From Paraburkholderia bannensis (lineage in GTDB: Bacteria; Pseudomonadota; Gammaproteobacteria; Burkholderiales; Burkholderiaceae), in assembly GCF_014200455.1 (NCBI RefSeq), contig NZ_JACHBW010000010.1, positions 246,471-310,470 on the forward strand: a DNA stretch of 64,000 bases, given 5' to 3'. Shown one piece after another: positions 27,096 through 35,237 of the stretch; the first letter of the stretch is position 1; the number at the start of each line of letters is the position of its first letter. A program made the position numbers and the translations under genes. The notes beneath the pieces are model-generated. The model was not told the DNA's origin. It was given only the letters and a program-made list of their open reading frames with translations, and made no database searches.

Positions 27096-27964
27096 ACGGA
27101 CACATCCTGCTCAACGATCCGCTCAATCACAACCCATTCGACGAAGCCGACACGCTCACGGTCTCGGGCGTGGCCAGCATGGGCCATGTGATCGAGCCAG
27201 GCGTGATCGACATCTCGCACGGCACCATCCTCTATCTGGAAGACGTGAGCGTGAGCTTCGACGGCTTTCGCGCGCTCAACAAGCTCTCGCTCGCCATCGA
27301 CGCGGGCGAGTTGCGCTGCGTGATCGGCCCGAACGGCGCGGGCAAGACCACGATGATGGACGTCATCACCGGCAAAACCTCGCCCGATTCGGGCAAGGTG
27401 TTTCTCGGCCAGACGCTCGACCTCACTCGCATGAACGAACCGACGATTGCGCGCGCGGGCATCGGGCGCAAGTTCCAGAAACCCACGGTGTTCGAGCAGC
27501 ATCCCGTGTGGGAAAACCTCGAACTCGCGATGAAGGCCGACAAGGGCTGGTTCGCGACGCTGCGCGCGCGGCTGGACCGCGACGCGCAGGCGAAGATCGA
27601 GCAGACGCTGGAAATCATCCGCCTCGAAAGCGATGCGCGGCGTCTGGCAGGCGAGCTGTCGCATGGGCAAAAGCAGCGCCTCGAAATCGGCATGTTGCTG
27701 ATGCAGAAGCCGCAATTGCTGCTGCTCGACGAGCCCGCCGCCGGTATGACCGACGACGAAACGATGGAGCTGGCCACCCTGCTCAACCGCCTGCGCGGGA
27801 GTTGCTCGATGATGGTGGTCGAGCACGATATGGAGTTCGTTGCTGCGCTTGCGGGCGAGACCGGCCGCGTCACGGTGATGGCCGAAGGCCGCGTGCTCGC
27901 GCATGGCACGCTTGACGAAGTGAAGCGCGACGAGACCGTGATCGAATCGTATCTGGGACGCTAA
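27092..27964 (+). CDS. urtD: Urea ABC transporter ATP-binding protein UrtD
   Basis: 290 aa, LivG-type ATPase. Walker A GPNGAGKTT, signature LSHGQKQRLEIG (His in place of the usual Gly, common in this family), Walker B LLLLDEPAAGM and the switch His in VVEHDMEFV. About 45 residues precede the ABC domain, more than in LivG. ATG at 27092 overlaps the urtC stop. Confidence 0.95.
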   Translation: MNGHILLNDPLNHNPFDEADTLTVSGVASMGHVIEPGVIDISHGTILYLEDVSVSFDGFRALNKLSLAIDAGELRCVIGPNGAGKTTMMDVITGKTSPDSGKVFLGQTLDLTRMNEPTIARAGIGRKFQKPTVFEQHPVWENLELAMKADKGWFATLRARLDRDAQAKIEQTLEIIRLESDARRLAGELSHGQKQRLEIGMLLMQKPQLLLLDEPAAGMTDDETMELATLLNRLRGSCSMMVVEHDMEFVAALAGETGRVTVMAEGRVLAHGTLDEVKRDETVIESYLGR

Positions 27965-27979
27965 CCTGACTGATTAGCC

Positions 27980-28675
27980 ATGCTGAATATCGAATCGCTG
28001 AACCAGTATTACGGCGGCAGCCATATCCTGCGCAATGTCTCGATGACGGTGCCCAAAGGCGAACTCACCGTGCTGCTCGGTCGCAATGGCGTGGGCAAGA
28101 CCACGCTGCTGCGCTGCCTGATGGGCGTGGTGCCGACGAAGAGCGGCACGATCGCGTGGGACGATCACGCGCTCACGAAACTGCCCACGCATGTGCGCGT
28201 GGCGCAAGGGCTTGCGTATGTACCGCAGGGGCGCGATATTTTTCCGCGCCTCACGGTCGAAGAAAATCTGCTGGTGGGCGCCGCGAGCAAAAAGCGCATG
28301 CCGAAAGGCGTGCCCGAGCATATCTACGCGCTTTTTCCCGTGCTCAAGGACATGAAGGCGCGGCGCGGCGGCGATCTGTCGGGCGGTCAGCAGCAACAGC
28401 TTGCAATTGGCCGCGCGCTGATGAGCGATCCGCAACTGCTGATTCTCGACGAACCGACCGAAGGCATCCAGCCGTCGATCATTCAGGATATCGGGCGCAC
28501 ATTGCGGCGGCTCGTGGAGGAGATGAATCTCACCGTGCTGCTGGTGGAGCAGTATTACGACTTTGCGAAGGAAATTGCAGACCGCTACTGGGTGATGAGC
28601 CGTGGTGAGATCGTCGCAGGCGGCGCGGGCGCACAGATGGATGCGGACGGGGTTAGGGAGTTGATTGCGGTTTGA
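27980..28675 (+). CDS. urtE: Urea ABC transporter ATP-binding protein UrtE
   Basis: 231 aa, LivF-type ATPase. Walker A GRNGVGKTTLLRC, signature LSGGQQQQLAIGRAL, Walker B LLILDEPTEGIQPSI, switch LLVEQYYDFA. The YYGGSHILRNV N-terminus is UrtE-specific. 15 bp after urtD; last gene of the transporter. Confidence 0.95.
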   Translation: MLNIESLNQYYGGSHILRNVSMTVPKGELTVLLGRNGVGKTTLLRCLMGVVPTKSGTIAWDDHALTKLPTHVRVAQGLAYVPQGRDIFPRLTVEENLLVGAASKKRMPKGVPEHIYALFPVLKDMKARRGGDLSGGQQQQLAIGRALMSDPQLLILDEPTEGIQPSIIQDIGRTLRRLVEEMNLTVLLVEQYYDFAKEIADRYWVMSRGEIVAGGAGAQMDADGVRELIAV

Positions 28676-28778
28676 GGGGCCGTTGATGGGGACCGACGGC
28701 TCCGACGTGATCGCAAGGTTGCGAGCCAAACGGAACACCGACTGATGGCTGTCCGGGGTGTGCGTTTCGCACGTTCTC

Positions 28779-28981
28779 ATGACTGAGGGCGCCAAACACG
28801 ATCTGGAGTCCATTTACGATTACATTGCTGAATTCGACCGTATTGCCAATGAAGGCAAGCGATGTTCAAGCCTTACCGCTCGATTTATCGCATCATCGAT
28901 ACGCAGCTCGTTATCTACGTTATTGCCGATGGCCGACGGGATATGCAATTGCTACTTACGCGCAGGCTGCTGAGCGCCTGA
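28779..28981 (+). pseudogene. Decayed RelE/ParE toxin gene
   Basis: Two toxin fragments lie in different frames. From 28779 the frame reads MTEGAKHDLESIYDYIAEFD, the ParE N-terminal helix pair. From 28862 a second frame reads FKPYRSIYRII followed by LVIYVIADGRRDMQLLL, the ParE C-terminal strands, and stops at 28981. Compared with a ~95-residue ParE, the middle 40 or so residues are missing and the frame is shifted, so the gene is a remnant after an internal deletion. No antitoxin remains. Confidence 0.75.
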
Positions 28982-29057
28982 TTTTTTCTCCAATCGGCGC
29001 GCACGGGCCCGCGTGCTATCCTCGCCCACTCCTTCCCGCCTTTGCATTTCATCGCGC

Positions 29058-29996
29058 ATGTCGCTCCACGAAGACCACGCCGCGCTCGCCGACGCCACGT
29101 TGCGCAACACCGCGCCGCCCGAATGGGCCGCGAAACTCGAACTCGGCTTCGAGCTTCAGAAAGCGCGCACGGCGCTCACGCATCGGCTGCATTCCGGTCC
29201 GTTGCGCGTGCAACGACCGCTCTACCCCGAAGGCGATGCGATCTGCCACGCGGTGATCGTGCATCCGCCTGCGGGCATCGCGGGCGGCGACCGGCTCGAC
29301 ATCGACGTCAAAGTGGGCGATGGCGCGCATGCGGTCATCACCACGCCAGGCGCGACCAAGTGGTACAAGTCGAACGGCCGGACCGCGCGCCAGCGCATCC
29401 ACGTGCGCGTGGGCGCGGGCGCGAAGTTCGACTGGCTGCCGCAGAACAATCTCGTCTTCGATCACGCCCACGCGGAACTGGACTTTGTGCTGACGCTCGA
29501 AGAAGGCGCGACGGCCATCGGCTGGGACGCCATGCAACTGGGGCGGCAGGCGGCAGGCGAACGCTGGTCCGCAGGTAAGGTGCGTTCGCTCACGCGCGTG
29601 GTCCGCGCCGCGACGCCTCATGCTGAAGAAAGCACAGAAGAACACGCCGAAGAAGCCGCCAGCGAACAGTTGCTGTGGTTCGAGCGCGCGCTGATCGACG
29701 CCGCCGATCCGCTGCGCGACGCGCCGCAAGGGCTTGCGGGCTTTCCGGCGTTTGGCGTGCTGTGGGCAATCGGCCCGGCGTGCAACGACGCGCTGGCGCA
29801 GGATCTGGCCGCGACGCTGCCCTTCGACGATGCGTTGCGTTCTGGCGCGAGCTGCGTTGCGCCCGACGTCCTGCTCGTGCGCGTCGTCGCACGCTCGATG
29901 GAACCGCTGCAAAACACGCTCGCGCAATGCTGGTCTCAGCTACGGCCCTTCGTGCATGGCGTCAAGGGCGCGCCACTGCGCCTATGGACAACCTGA
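29058..29996 (+). CDS. ureD: Urease accessory protein UreD
   Basis: 312 aa. Scaffold that binds apo-urease and, with UreF and UreG, delivers nickel. Typical stretches: PLYPEGDAICHAVIVHPPAGIAGGDRL, ITTPGATKWYKSNG and LPQNNLVFD. A Glu/Ala-rich insertion (about residues 190-205) sits between conserved blocks. Start at 29058 (MSLHEDHAA); an open extension to 29013 lacks family similarity. It lies upstream of the ureA sigma-54 promoter, so its own transcription probably reads through from urtABCDE. Confidence 0.93.
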   Translation: MSLHEDHAALADATLRNTAPPEWAAKLELGFELQKARTALTHRLHSGPLRVQRPLYPEGDAICHAVIVHPPAGIAGGDRLDIDVKVGDGAHAVITTPGATKWYKSNGRTARQRIHVRVGAGAKFDWLPQNNLVFDHAHAELDFVLTLEEGATAIGWDAMQLGRQAAGERWSAGKVRSLTRVVRAATPHAEESTEEHAEEAASEQLLWFERALIDAADPLRDAPQGLAGFPAFGVLWAIGPACNDALAQDLAATLPFDDALRSGASCVAPDVLLVRVVARSMEPLQNTLAQCWSQLRPFVHGVKGAPLRLWTT

Positions 29997-30002
29997 ACGG
30001 CG

Positions 30003-30019
30003 TGCACCACTGCGGCGCA
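30003..30019 (+). promoter_or_regulatory. NtrC-like enhancer site upstream of ureA
   Basis: TGCACCACTGCGGCGCA matches the dyad TGCACCA-N3-TGGTGCA at 12 of 14 specified positions (first half perfect). It lies 94 bp upstream of the sigma-54 promoter. A further perfect half-site TGGTGCA is at 30087-30093. Binding by NtrC is inferred from the match. Confidence 0.6.
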
Positions 30020-30112
30020 CGTACACGCGCCCGCGCACGACAAGCCATCACACAATCGGCAATGCAGTGCAAAAACGCATCGCATCTGGTGCATTCACGC
30101 TGTCCCCTTCAT

Positions 30113-30128
30113 TGGCACAACCCTTGCT
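30113..30128 (+). promoter_or_regulatory. Sigma-54 (-24/-12) promoter of ureABCEFG
   Basis: TGGCACAACCCTTGCT: TGGCAC and TTGCT with GG-N10-GC spacing, an essentially perfect RpoN promoter. It is about 200 bp upstream of ureA and shares the CCCTTGC core of the urtA promoter. Confidence 0.85.
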
Positions 30129-30326
30129 GTTAGCTTGCATTGATTCGCGCGCGCGGCGTGCGAGGCTGCAAGCTGGCCGTAACCTGCCTCCCGTAAGCTG
30201 ATCTGGCACAAACGTGGACGGCGCGCGTATTCGCTTTGCATCAGCTTCGCCGGCTCGCGCGCTGGAGGCCGCCCCCGGACCCCGCACCCACCACACCGCC
30301 CAGCACACCGCCCAAGACCCAGAACG

Positions 30327-30629
30327 ATGAAGCTCACGCCACGCGAGAAAGACAAGCTCCTGATCTTCACCGCCGCGCTGCTCGCCGAAAGGCGCCGCGC
30401 CCGCGGCCTCAAGCTCAATTACCCGGAGGCCGTTGCCTTCATCAGCGCGGCGCTGATGGAAGCGGCTCGCGACGGCAAGACCGTCGCCGAGGTCATGCAC
30501 TACGGCACCACCCTGCTCACGCGCGACGACGTGATGGAAGGCGTGCCCGAGATGATCCCCGACATCCAGGTCGAAGCCACCTTCCCCGACGGCACCAAGC
30601 TCGTCACCGTCCATCATCCGATCCCCTGA
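30327..30629 (+). CDS. ureA: Urease subunit gamma
   Basis: 100 aa, the standard length. MKLTPREKDKLLIFTAALLA N-terminus and GVPEMIPDIQVEATFPDGTK C-terminus are diagnostic. One of three structural subunits of the (alpha-beta-gamma)3 urease. ureB starts 10 bp after its stop. Confidence 0.97.
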   Translation: MKLTPREKDKLLIFTAALLAERRRARGLKLNYPEAVAFISAALMEAARDGKTVAEVMHYGTTLLTRDDVMEGVPEMIPDIQVEATFPDGTKLVTVHHPIP

Positions 30630-30639
30630 GGCTGCGCGC

Positions 30640-30945
30640 ATGATTCCCGGCGAAATGCTCATCGACGATGGCGAAATCGAACTCAACGTGGGCCGCGACA
30701 CCGTGACGGTAACCGTCGCGAACACGGGCGACCGTCCCGTGCAGATCGGCTCGCACTTCCACTTCTACGAAGTCAACGACGCGCTGGCGTTCGACCGCGA
30801 GGCCGCACGCGGCTTTCGCCTGAACATCGCGGCGGGCACGGCCGTGCGCTTCGAGCCTGGCCAGGAGCGCACGGTCGAGCTGGTCGCGCTTGCAGGCGAG
30901 CGCGCCGTCTATGGCTTCAGCGGCAAGGTGATGGGCCCGCTCTGA
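30640..30945 (+). CDS. ureB: Urease subunit beta
   Basis: 101 aa. MIPGEMLIDDGEIELN start, VQIGSHFHFYEVNDALAFDR core and RTVELVALAGERAVYGF end are typical of UreB. Separate from UreA, as in most proteobacteria (not the fused Helicobacter form). 43 bp before ureC. Confidence 0.97.
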   Translation: MIPGEMLIDDGEIELNVGRDTVTVTVANTGDRPVQIGSHFHFYEVNDALAFDREAARGFRLNIAAGTAVRFEPGQERTVELVALAGERAVYGFSGKVMGPL

Positions 30946-30988
30946 GCGGCGCGCCCGCATCACGTTTCGAATTCATCAGGAATCCGAT

Positions 30989-32707
30989 ATGACTTTGAAG
31001 ATCGGCCGCCGCGCCTATGCGGAGATGTTCGGCCCCACCACCGGCGACCGCGTGCGTCTCGCCGACACTGAATTGCTCATCGAGATCGAGCGCGACTACA
31101 CCGTCTATGGCGACGAAGTGAAGTTCGGCGGCGGCAAAGTGATCCGCGACGGCATGGGCCAGTCGCAGCGCCTGCACGCCGACGTGGCCGACACCGTCGT
31201 GACCAACGCCGTGATCCTCGATCACTGGGGCATCGTGAAGGCCGACATCGGCATCAAGGATGGGCGCATCTGGAAGATCGGCAAGGCCGGCAATCCGGAC
31301 GTGCAACCGGGCGTGACGATTCCGATCGGCGCGTCGACCGAAGTGATCGCGGGCGAAGGCCAGATCGTCACGGCGGGCGGCATCGATACGCACATTCACT
31401 TCATCAGCCCGCAGCAGATCGACGAGGCGCTCGCCAGCGGCGTGACGACGATGCTCGGCGGCGGCACCGGTCCCGCGACCGGCACCAACGCCACCACCTG
31501 CACGCCGGGCCCATGGCATATGGAGCGCATGCTGCAGGCCGCCGACGGCTGGCCGATCAACCTCGGCTTTCTCGGCAAGGGCAATGTGAGCCTGCCCGGG
31601 CCCGCCGAAGAGCAGATCGCCGCTGGCGCAATTGGTCTGAAGCTGCACGAGGACTGGGGCTCGACGCCCGCCGCGATCGACAATTGCCTCACCGTTGCGG
31701 ACGCAACCGATACGCAGGTGGCGATCCACACGGATACGCTCAACGAATCGGGCTTCCTGGAAGCCACCGTGGGCGCATTCAAGGGCCGCACGATCCACAC
31801 GTATCACACCGAAGGCGCGGGCGGCGGCCACGCGCCGGACATTATCAAGGTCTGCGGCGAAGCCAACGTGCTGCCCTCCTCGACCAACCCGACGCGCCCC
31901 TACACCGTCAACACGCTCGACGAGCACCTCGACATGCTGATGGTCTGCCATCACCTCGACCCGTCGATTGCCGAAGACATCGCGTTTGCCGAATCGCGCA
32001 TCCGCCGCGAAACCATCGCCGCCGAAGATATCCTGCATGACCTTGGCGCGCTTTCGATGCTTTCTTCGGATTCCCAGGCAATGGGCCGGGTGGGCGAAGT
32101 CATCATCCGTACGTGGCAGACCGCGCACAAGATGAAGGTGCAACGCGGCGCACTGCCTGAGGATCAGGTTGGCAACAACGCGCGCAACGACAACTTCCGC
32201 GCCAAACGTTACATCGCCAAGTACACGATCAACCCGGCGCTCACGCACGGCATCGCGCACGAAGTCGGCTCGATCGAGCCGGGCAAATGGGCCGATCTGG
32301 TGTTCTGGGACCCGGCGTTCTTCGGCATCAAGCCCTCGCTGATTCTCAAGGGCGGCATGATCGCGCTCGCGCAGATGGGCGACCCGAATGCCTCGATTCC
32401 CACGCCGCAACCGGTGCACTATCGCGAGATGTTCGGCACGCGCGGGCGCGCGCTTACGCAGACGTCGCTCACCTTCGTCTCGCAACTCGCGCTCGACAAA
32501 GGCATGCCCGAGCGTTACGGCCTGCAAAAGCGTATCGTCGCGGTTCGCAACTGCCGCAACGTCACCAAAGCGGACATGATCCACAACGCGTGGCAGCCGT
32601 CGATCAGCGTCGATCCCGAGACCTATCAGGTCGTCGCCGATGGACAATTGCTCACCTGCGAGCCCGCCACGGTCCTGCCGATGGCGCAGCGCTATTTCCT
32701 GTTCTGA
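30989..32707 (+). CDS. ureC: Urease subunit alpha (catalytic)
   Basis: 572 aa amidohydrolase that hydrolyses urea to ammonia and carbamate with two Ni ions. Visible ligands: GGIDTHIHFISP (HxH), the carbamylated Lys in GLKLHEDWGSTPAAID, later His residues in HTYHTEGAGGGHAPD and the Asp in SSDSQAMGRVGEV. The mobile-flap VCHHLD motif contains the catalytic His. All expected residues are present and the length is normal. Confidence 0.98.
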   Translation: MTLKIGRRAYAEMFGPTTGDRVRLADTELLIEIERDYTVYGDEVKFGGGKVIRDGMGQSQRLHADVADTVVTNAVILDHWGIVKADIGIKDGRIWKIGKAGNPDVQPGVTIPIGASTEVIAGEGQIVTAGGIDTHIHFISPQQIDEALASGVTTMLGGGTGPATGTNATTCTPGPWHMERMLQAADGWPINLGFLGKGNVSLPGPAEEQIAAGAIGLKLHEDWGSTPAAIDNCLTVADATDTQVAIHTDTLNESGFLEATVGAFKGRTIHTYHTEGAGGGHAPDIIKVCGEANVLPSSTNPTRPYTVNTLDEHLDMLMVCHHLDPSIAEDIAFAESRIRRETIAAEDILHDLGALSMLSSDSQAMGRVGEVIIRTWQTAHKMKVQRGALPEDQVGNNARNDNFRAKRYIAKYTINPALTHGIAHEVGSIEPGKWADLVFWDPAFFGIKPSLILKGGMIALAQMGDPNASIPTPQPVHYREMFGTRGRALTQTSLTFVSQLALDKGMPERYGLQKRIVAVRNCRNVTKADMIHNAWQPSISVDPETYQVVADGQLLTCEPATVLPMAQRYFLF

Positions 32708-32736
32708 GTTCTGCCCTCACGTTTTGAAGCACTGAT

Positions 32737-33360
32737 ATGCGTACGATCGACAAACGACTCACCGCGAAGCTCGCCAGCGTGCTGGTGAAGCGCGCCCCCA
32801 CGCTCACGCTGCCGTATGACATGCGCTGCAAGAGCCGCTTTGCGGCCACGCTCGACAGCGGCGAGGAAGTGGGCGTGGTGCTGCCGCGCGGCACGATCCT
32901 GCGCGAAGGCGACATGCTCGTGGCCAACGACGGCGCTCTCGTGCGCGTGGTCGCCGCGGCGCAAAGCGTGCTGCGTGTGCGCGCGCACGATCGCCTCACG
33001 CTCACGCGCGCGGCGTATCACCTCGGCAACCGTCACACGCCGGTGGAAGTGAGCGCCGAAGAACTGAAGCTCGAAGCCGACCCGGTGCTCGAAGACATGC
33101 TCAAGCGCCTGGGTGCGCTGGTCGAGCGCGTGGAATTGCCGTTCGAGCCCGAGTCCGGCGCGTATGGACGCCACCTCGGCGGCGGTCATCGGCATGGTCA
33201 CGACGAGACCTTCGCCGAGGACTACGCGCTCGCGCAGCGCGTGTTCGACGAGCACCACGGTCACGCGCATTCCCACGGCCACGCGCATGACGACGACTGC
33301 GGCCACGATCACGCCCACTGCGACGGCCACGCTCACGATCACAGCCATGAACATCGCTGA
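32737..33360 (+). CDS. ureE: Urease accessory metallochaperone UreE
   Basis: 207 aa. Nickel-binding dimer that hands Ni to the UreDFG complex. N-terminal peptide-binding and central Ni domains (with LGNRHTPVEVS) are followed by a His/Asp-rich tail from about residue 150 to the end containing around 20 His, a Ni-storage tail longer than in many homologues. Its end overlaps the ureF start by 14 bp. Confidence 0.94.
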   Translation: MRTIDKRLTAKLASVLVKRAPTLTLPYDMRCKSRFAATLDSGEEVGVVLPRGTILREGDMLVANDGALVRVVAAAQSVLRVRAHDRLTLTRAAYHLGNRHTPVEVSAEELKLEADPVLEDMLKRLGALVERVELPFEPESGAYGRHLGGGHRHGHDETFAEDYALAQRVFDEHHGHAHSHGHAHDDDCGHDHAHCDGHAHDHSHEHR

Positions 33361-34036
33361 ATTCACAGCGCTCCTGCATCTTGCCTCGCCCGCGCTGCCG
33401 ATCGGCGCATTCAGCTATTCGCAGGGCCTCGAAGCGGCGATCGAGGCTGGCTTGATCGCTCAGGCGGACGATGCCGCGCACTGGATCGCCAACGGTCTGG
33501 ACAACGTACTCGCGCCCGGCGAACTCCCTTTCATCGCACACCAGCTCGAACGCTGGCGCGCGCACGACGCACGAGCTACGCAAGCGCTGATCGAAGCCAA
33601 TGCGGAATTCATCGCCAGCCGCGAATCGGCGGAACTACGGCGCGAGACCGCGCAGATGGGCTGGTCGCTGCGTCAGTTGTGCGCGCAACTTGAATGGGGC
33701 GACCCCGAACGGCGCGCCACACTCGAACGCATGACGCCGATCGCGCAGCCCACCGCTTTCGCTTTCGCGGCGTGGGCGCACGATGCGTCAACGCAGGCCA
33801 CGCTCGCCGCCTATGCATTCAGCTGGGTCGAGAACCAGACAGCGGCGGCGCTCAAGGCCGTGCCGCTCGGCCAGCTCGCAGGCCAGCGCATCGTGGTGGC
33901 GCTGCGGCCGAAGATCGAAGCGGCGCTCGCGCGCGCACTCGCCACGCCGCCCGATTCGCTCAATACCTTTGCGCCGCAACTCGGCATTCTGTCCGCGCGG
34001 CACGAATCGCAGTATTCGCGCTTGTTCCGCTCCTGA
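33347..34036 (+). CDS. ureF: Urease accessory protein UreF
   Basis: 229 aa. Acts as GTPase-gating factor of UreG during Ni insertion. Starts MNIAEFTALLHLASPALPIGAFSYSQGLE, the family signature. ATG at 33347 lies within the 3' end of ureE (14-bp overlap), indicating translational coupling. Confidence 0.95.
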   Translation: MNIAEFTALLHLASPALPIGAFSYSQGLEAAIEAGLIAQADDAAHWIANGLDNVLAPGELPFIAHQLERWRAHDARATQALIEANAEFIASRESAELRRETAQMGWSLRQLCAQLEWGDPERRATLERMTPIAQPTAFAFAAWAHDASTQATLAAYAFSWVENQTAAALKAVPLGQLAGQRIVVALRPKIEAALARALATPPDSLNTFAPQLGILSARHESQYSRLFRS

Positions 34037-34092
34037 ATTCGCTTCTGAATTCGCTCCCGAACTCATCTGCACGCACCTGCATCGCACGACTC

Positions 34093-34740
34093 ATGAACAT
34101 CAAACGCACGAAGAACCTGCCGCCGCTGCGCGTCGGCGTTGGCGGCCCGGTCGGCTCCGGCAAGACCACGCTGCTCGAAATGCTCTGCAAGGCCATGCGC
34201 GAGCGCTATGACCTCGTGGCCATCACCAACGACATCTACACCAAGGAAGACCAGCGCCTGCTGACGGTCGCGGGCGCCCTGCCCGCCGAGCGCATCATGG
34301 GCGTGGAAACGGGCGGCTGCCCGCACACCGCGATCCGCGAAGACGCCTCGATCAACCTCGAAGCTGTCGACCAGATGCTCACGCGCTTTCCGGATGCGGA
34401 CATCGTCTTTATCGAATCGGGCGGCGACAATCTCGCCGCCACCTTCAGCCCCGAGCTGTCCGACCTGACGATCTACGTGATCGACGTAGCGGGCGGCGAA
34501 AAGATTCCGCGCAAGGGCGGCCCTGGCATCACGAAGTCGGATCTGCTGGTGATCAACAAGACCGATCTCGCGCCGCTGGTAGGTGCGAATCTGGACGTGA
34601 TGGCGTCGGACGCAAAGAAGATGCGCGGCGAGCGTCCCTTCGTGATGTGCAATCTCAAGGCGCTCGACGGCCTCGATCAGGTGATCGCCTTTATCGAACG
34701 CCGAGGCTTATTCGTCGACGACAGCCGCCCGCACGCATGA
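34093..34740 (+). CDS. ureG: Urease accessory GTPase UreG
   Basis: 215 aa SIMIBI-class GTPase powering Ni delivery. P-loop GGPVGSGKTTLLEML, the CPH metal-site in GGCPHTAIREDAS, ESGGDNLAATFSPEL and base-recognition NKTD are all present. Last gene of the urease operon; a hairpin at 34780-34809 follows. Confidence 0.97.
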   Translation: MNIKRTKNLPPLRVGVGGPVGSGKTTLLEMLCKAMRERYDLVAITNDIYTKEDQRLLTVAGALPAERIMGVETGGCPHTAIREDASINLEAVDQMLTRFPDADIVFIESGGDNLAATFSPELSDLTIYVIDVAGGEKIPRKGGPGITKSDLLVINKTDLAPLVGANLDVMASDAKKMRGERPFVMCNLKALDGLDQVIAFIERRGLFVDDSRPHA

Positions 34741-34779
34741 CGCACACATGACCCTCGCATGACCCTTATTTGCCGTCCT

Positions 34780-34809
34780 CGCCCGGCGTGATGTCTGCCG
34801 CGCCGGGCG
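34780..34809 (+). terminator. Probable terminator after ureG
   Basis: CGCCCGGCG (34780-34788) pairs with CGCCGGGCG (34801-34809) around a 12-nt loop, 40 bp after the ureG stop. There is no good U-tract, so it may be a Rho-assisted or processing hairpin. Confidence 0.5.
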
Positions 34810-35233
34810 TGATACCATGCGCTCGCGCGGCGTAGCTGGATCAGCGTGGCTGGTCCAGCGTCTGTTGTTCATGGCTTGCCGTCAACGATTCGATCACGTC
34901 ATATTCGTTCGGTATGCTTCCATTCCCCTGGCCGGAACACCCGCTTCCGGTGCGCGCTTCACTTCGAAGTTTGGCCGCCTTTCGACCTCTGTCTGCGCCC
35001 GATCCCAATCGGCCACGTGAGGACAGCCGGGAAACTCAATCAAGGAGTTTTATGCCGGCAAACGTTTGGCAGATGTACGGCGCTTCAGTTTCATCTATAG
35101 TGTGCGCCACAACGATCAAGAAAAATCCAGCTAACCCGGGTTCGCTGACGCACCGCAGTCGCATCTGCGGATCAAGGCGTTTCAGAACGACGGAATTTCA
35201 ATCTCTGAACCATCGGGCAAACGGCGGACCGGG
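34810..35233. other. Gene-poor gap between ureG and the acyltransferase
   Basis: About 420 bp of lower-GC sequence with no recognisable gene. A 61-codon ORF at 35052-35237 (listed separately) is the only candidate with a ribosome site. It marks the transition from the core urease operon to a compositionally different envelope-modification pair. Confidence 0.5.
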
Positions 35234-35237
35234 GTGA
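35052..35237 (+). CDS. Possible 61-aa leader ORF before the acyltransferase
   Basis: ATG at 35052 follows AAGGAG with 4-6 nt spacing, and the stop TGA overlaps the acyltransferase GTG start (GTGA). That is the pattern of a translationally coupled upstream ORF. The product (MPANVWQMYGASVSS start) resembles nothing known and is Arg/Asn/Thr-rich. It may be a chance ORF. Confidence 0.22.
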   Translation: MPANVWQMYGASVSSIVCATTIKKNPANPGSLTHRSRICGSRRFRTTEFQSLNHRANGGPG

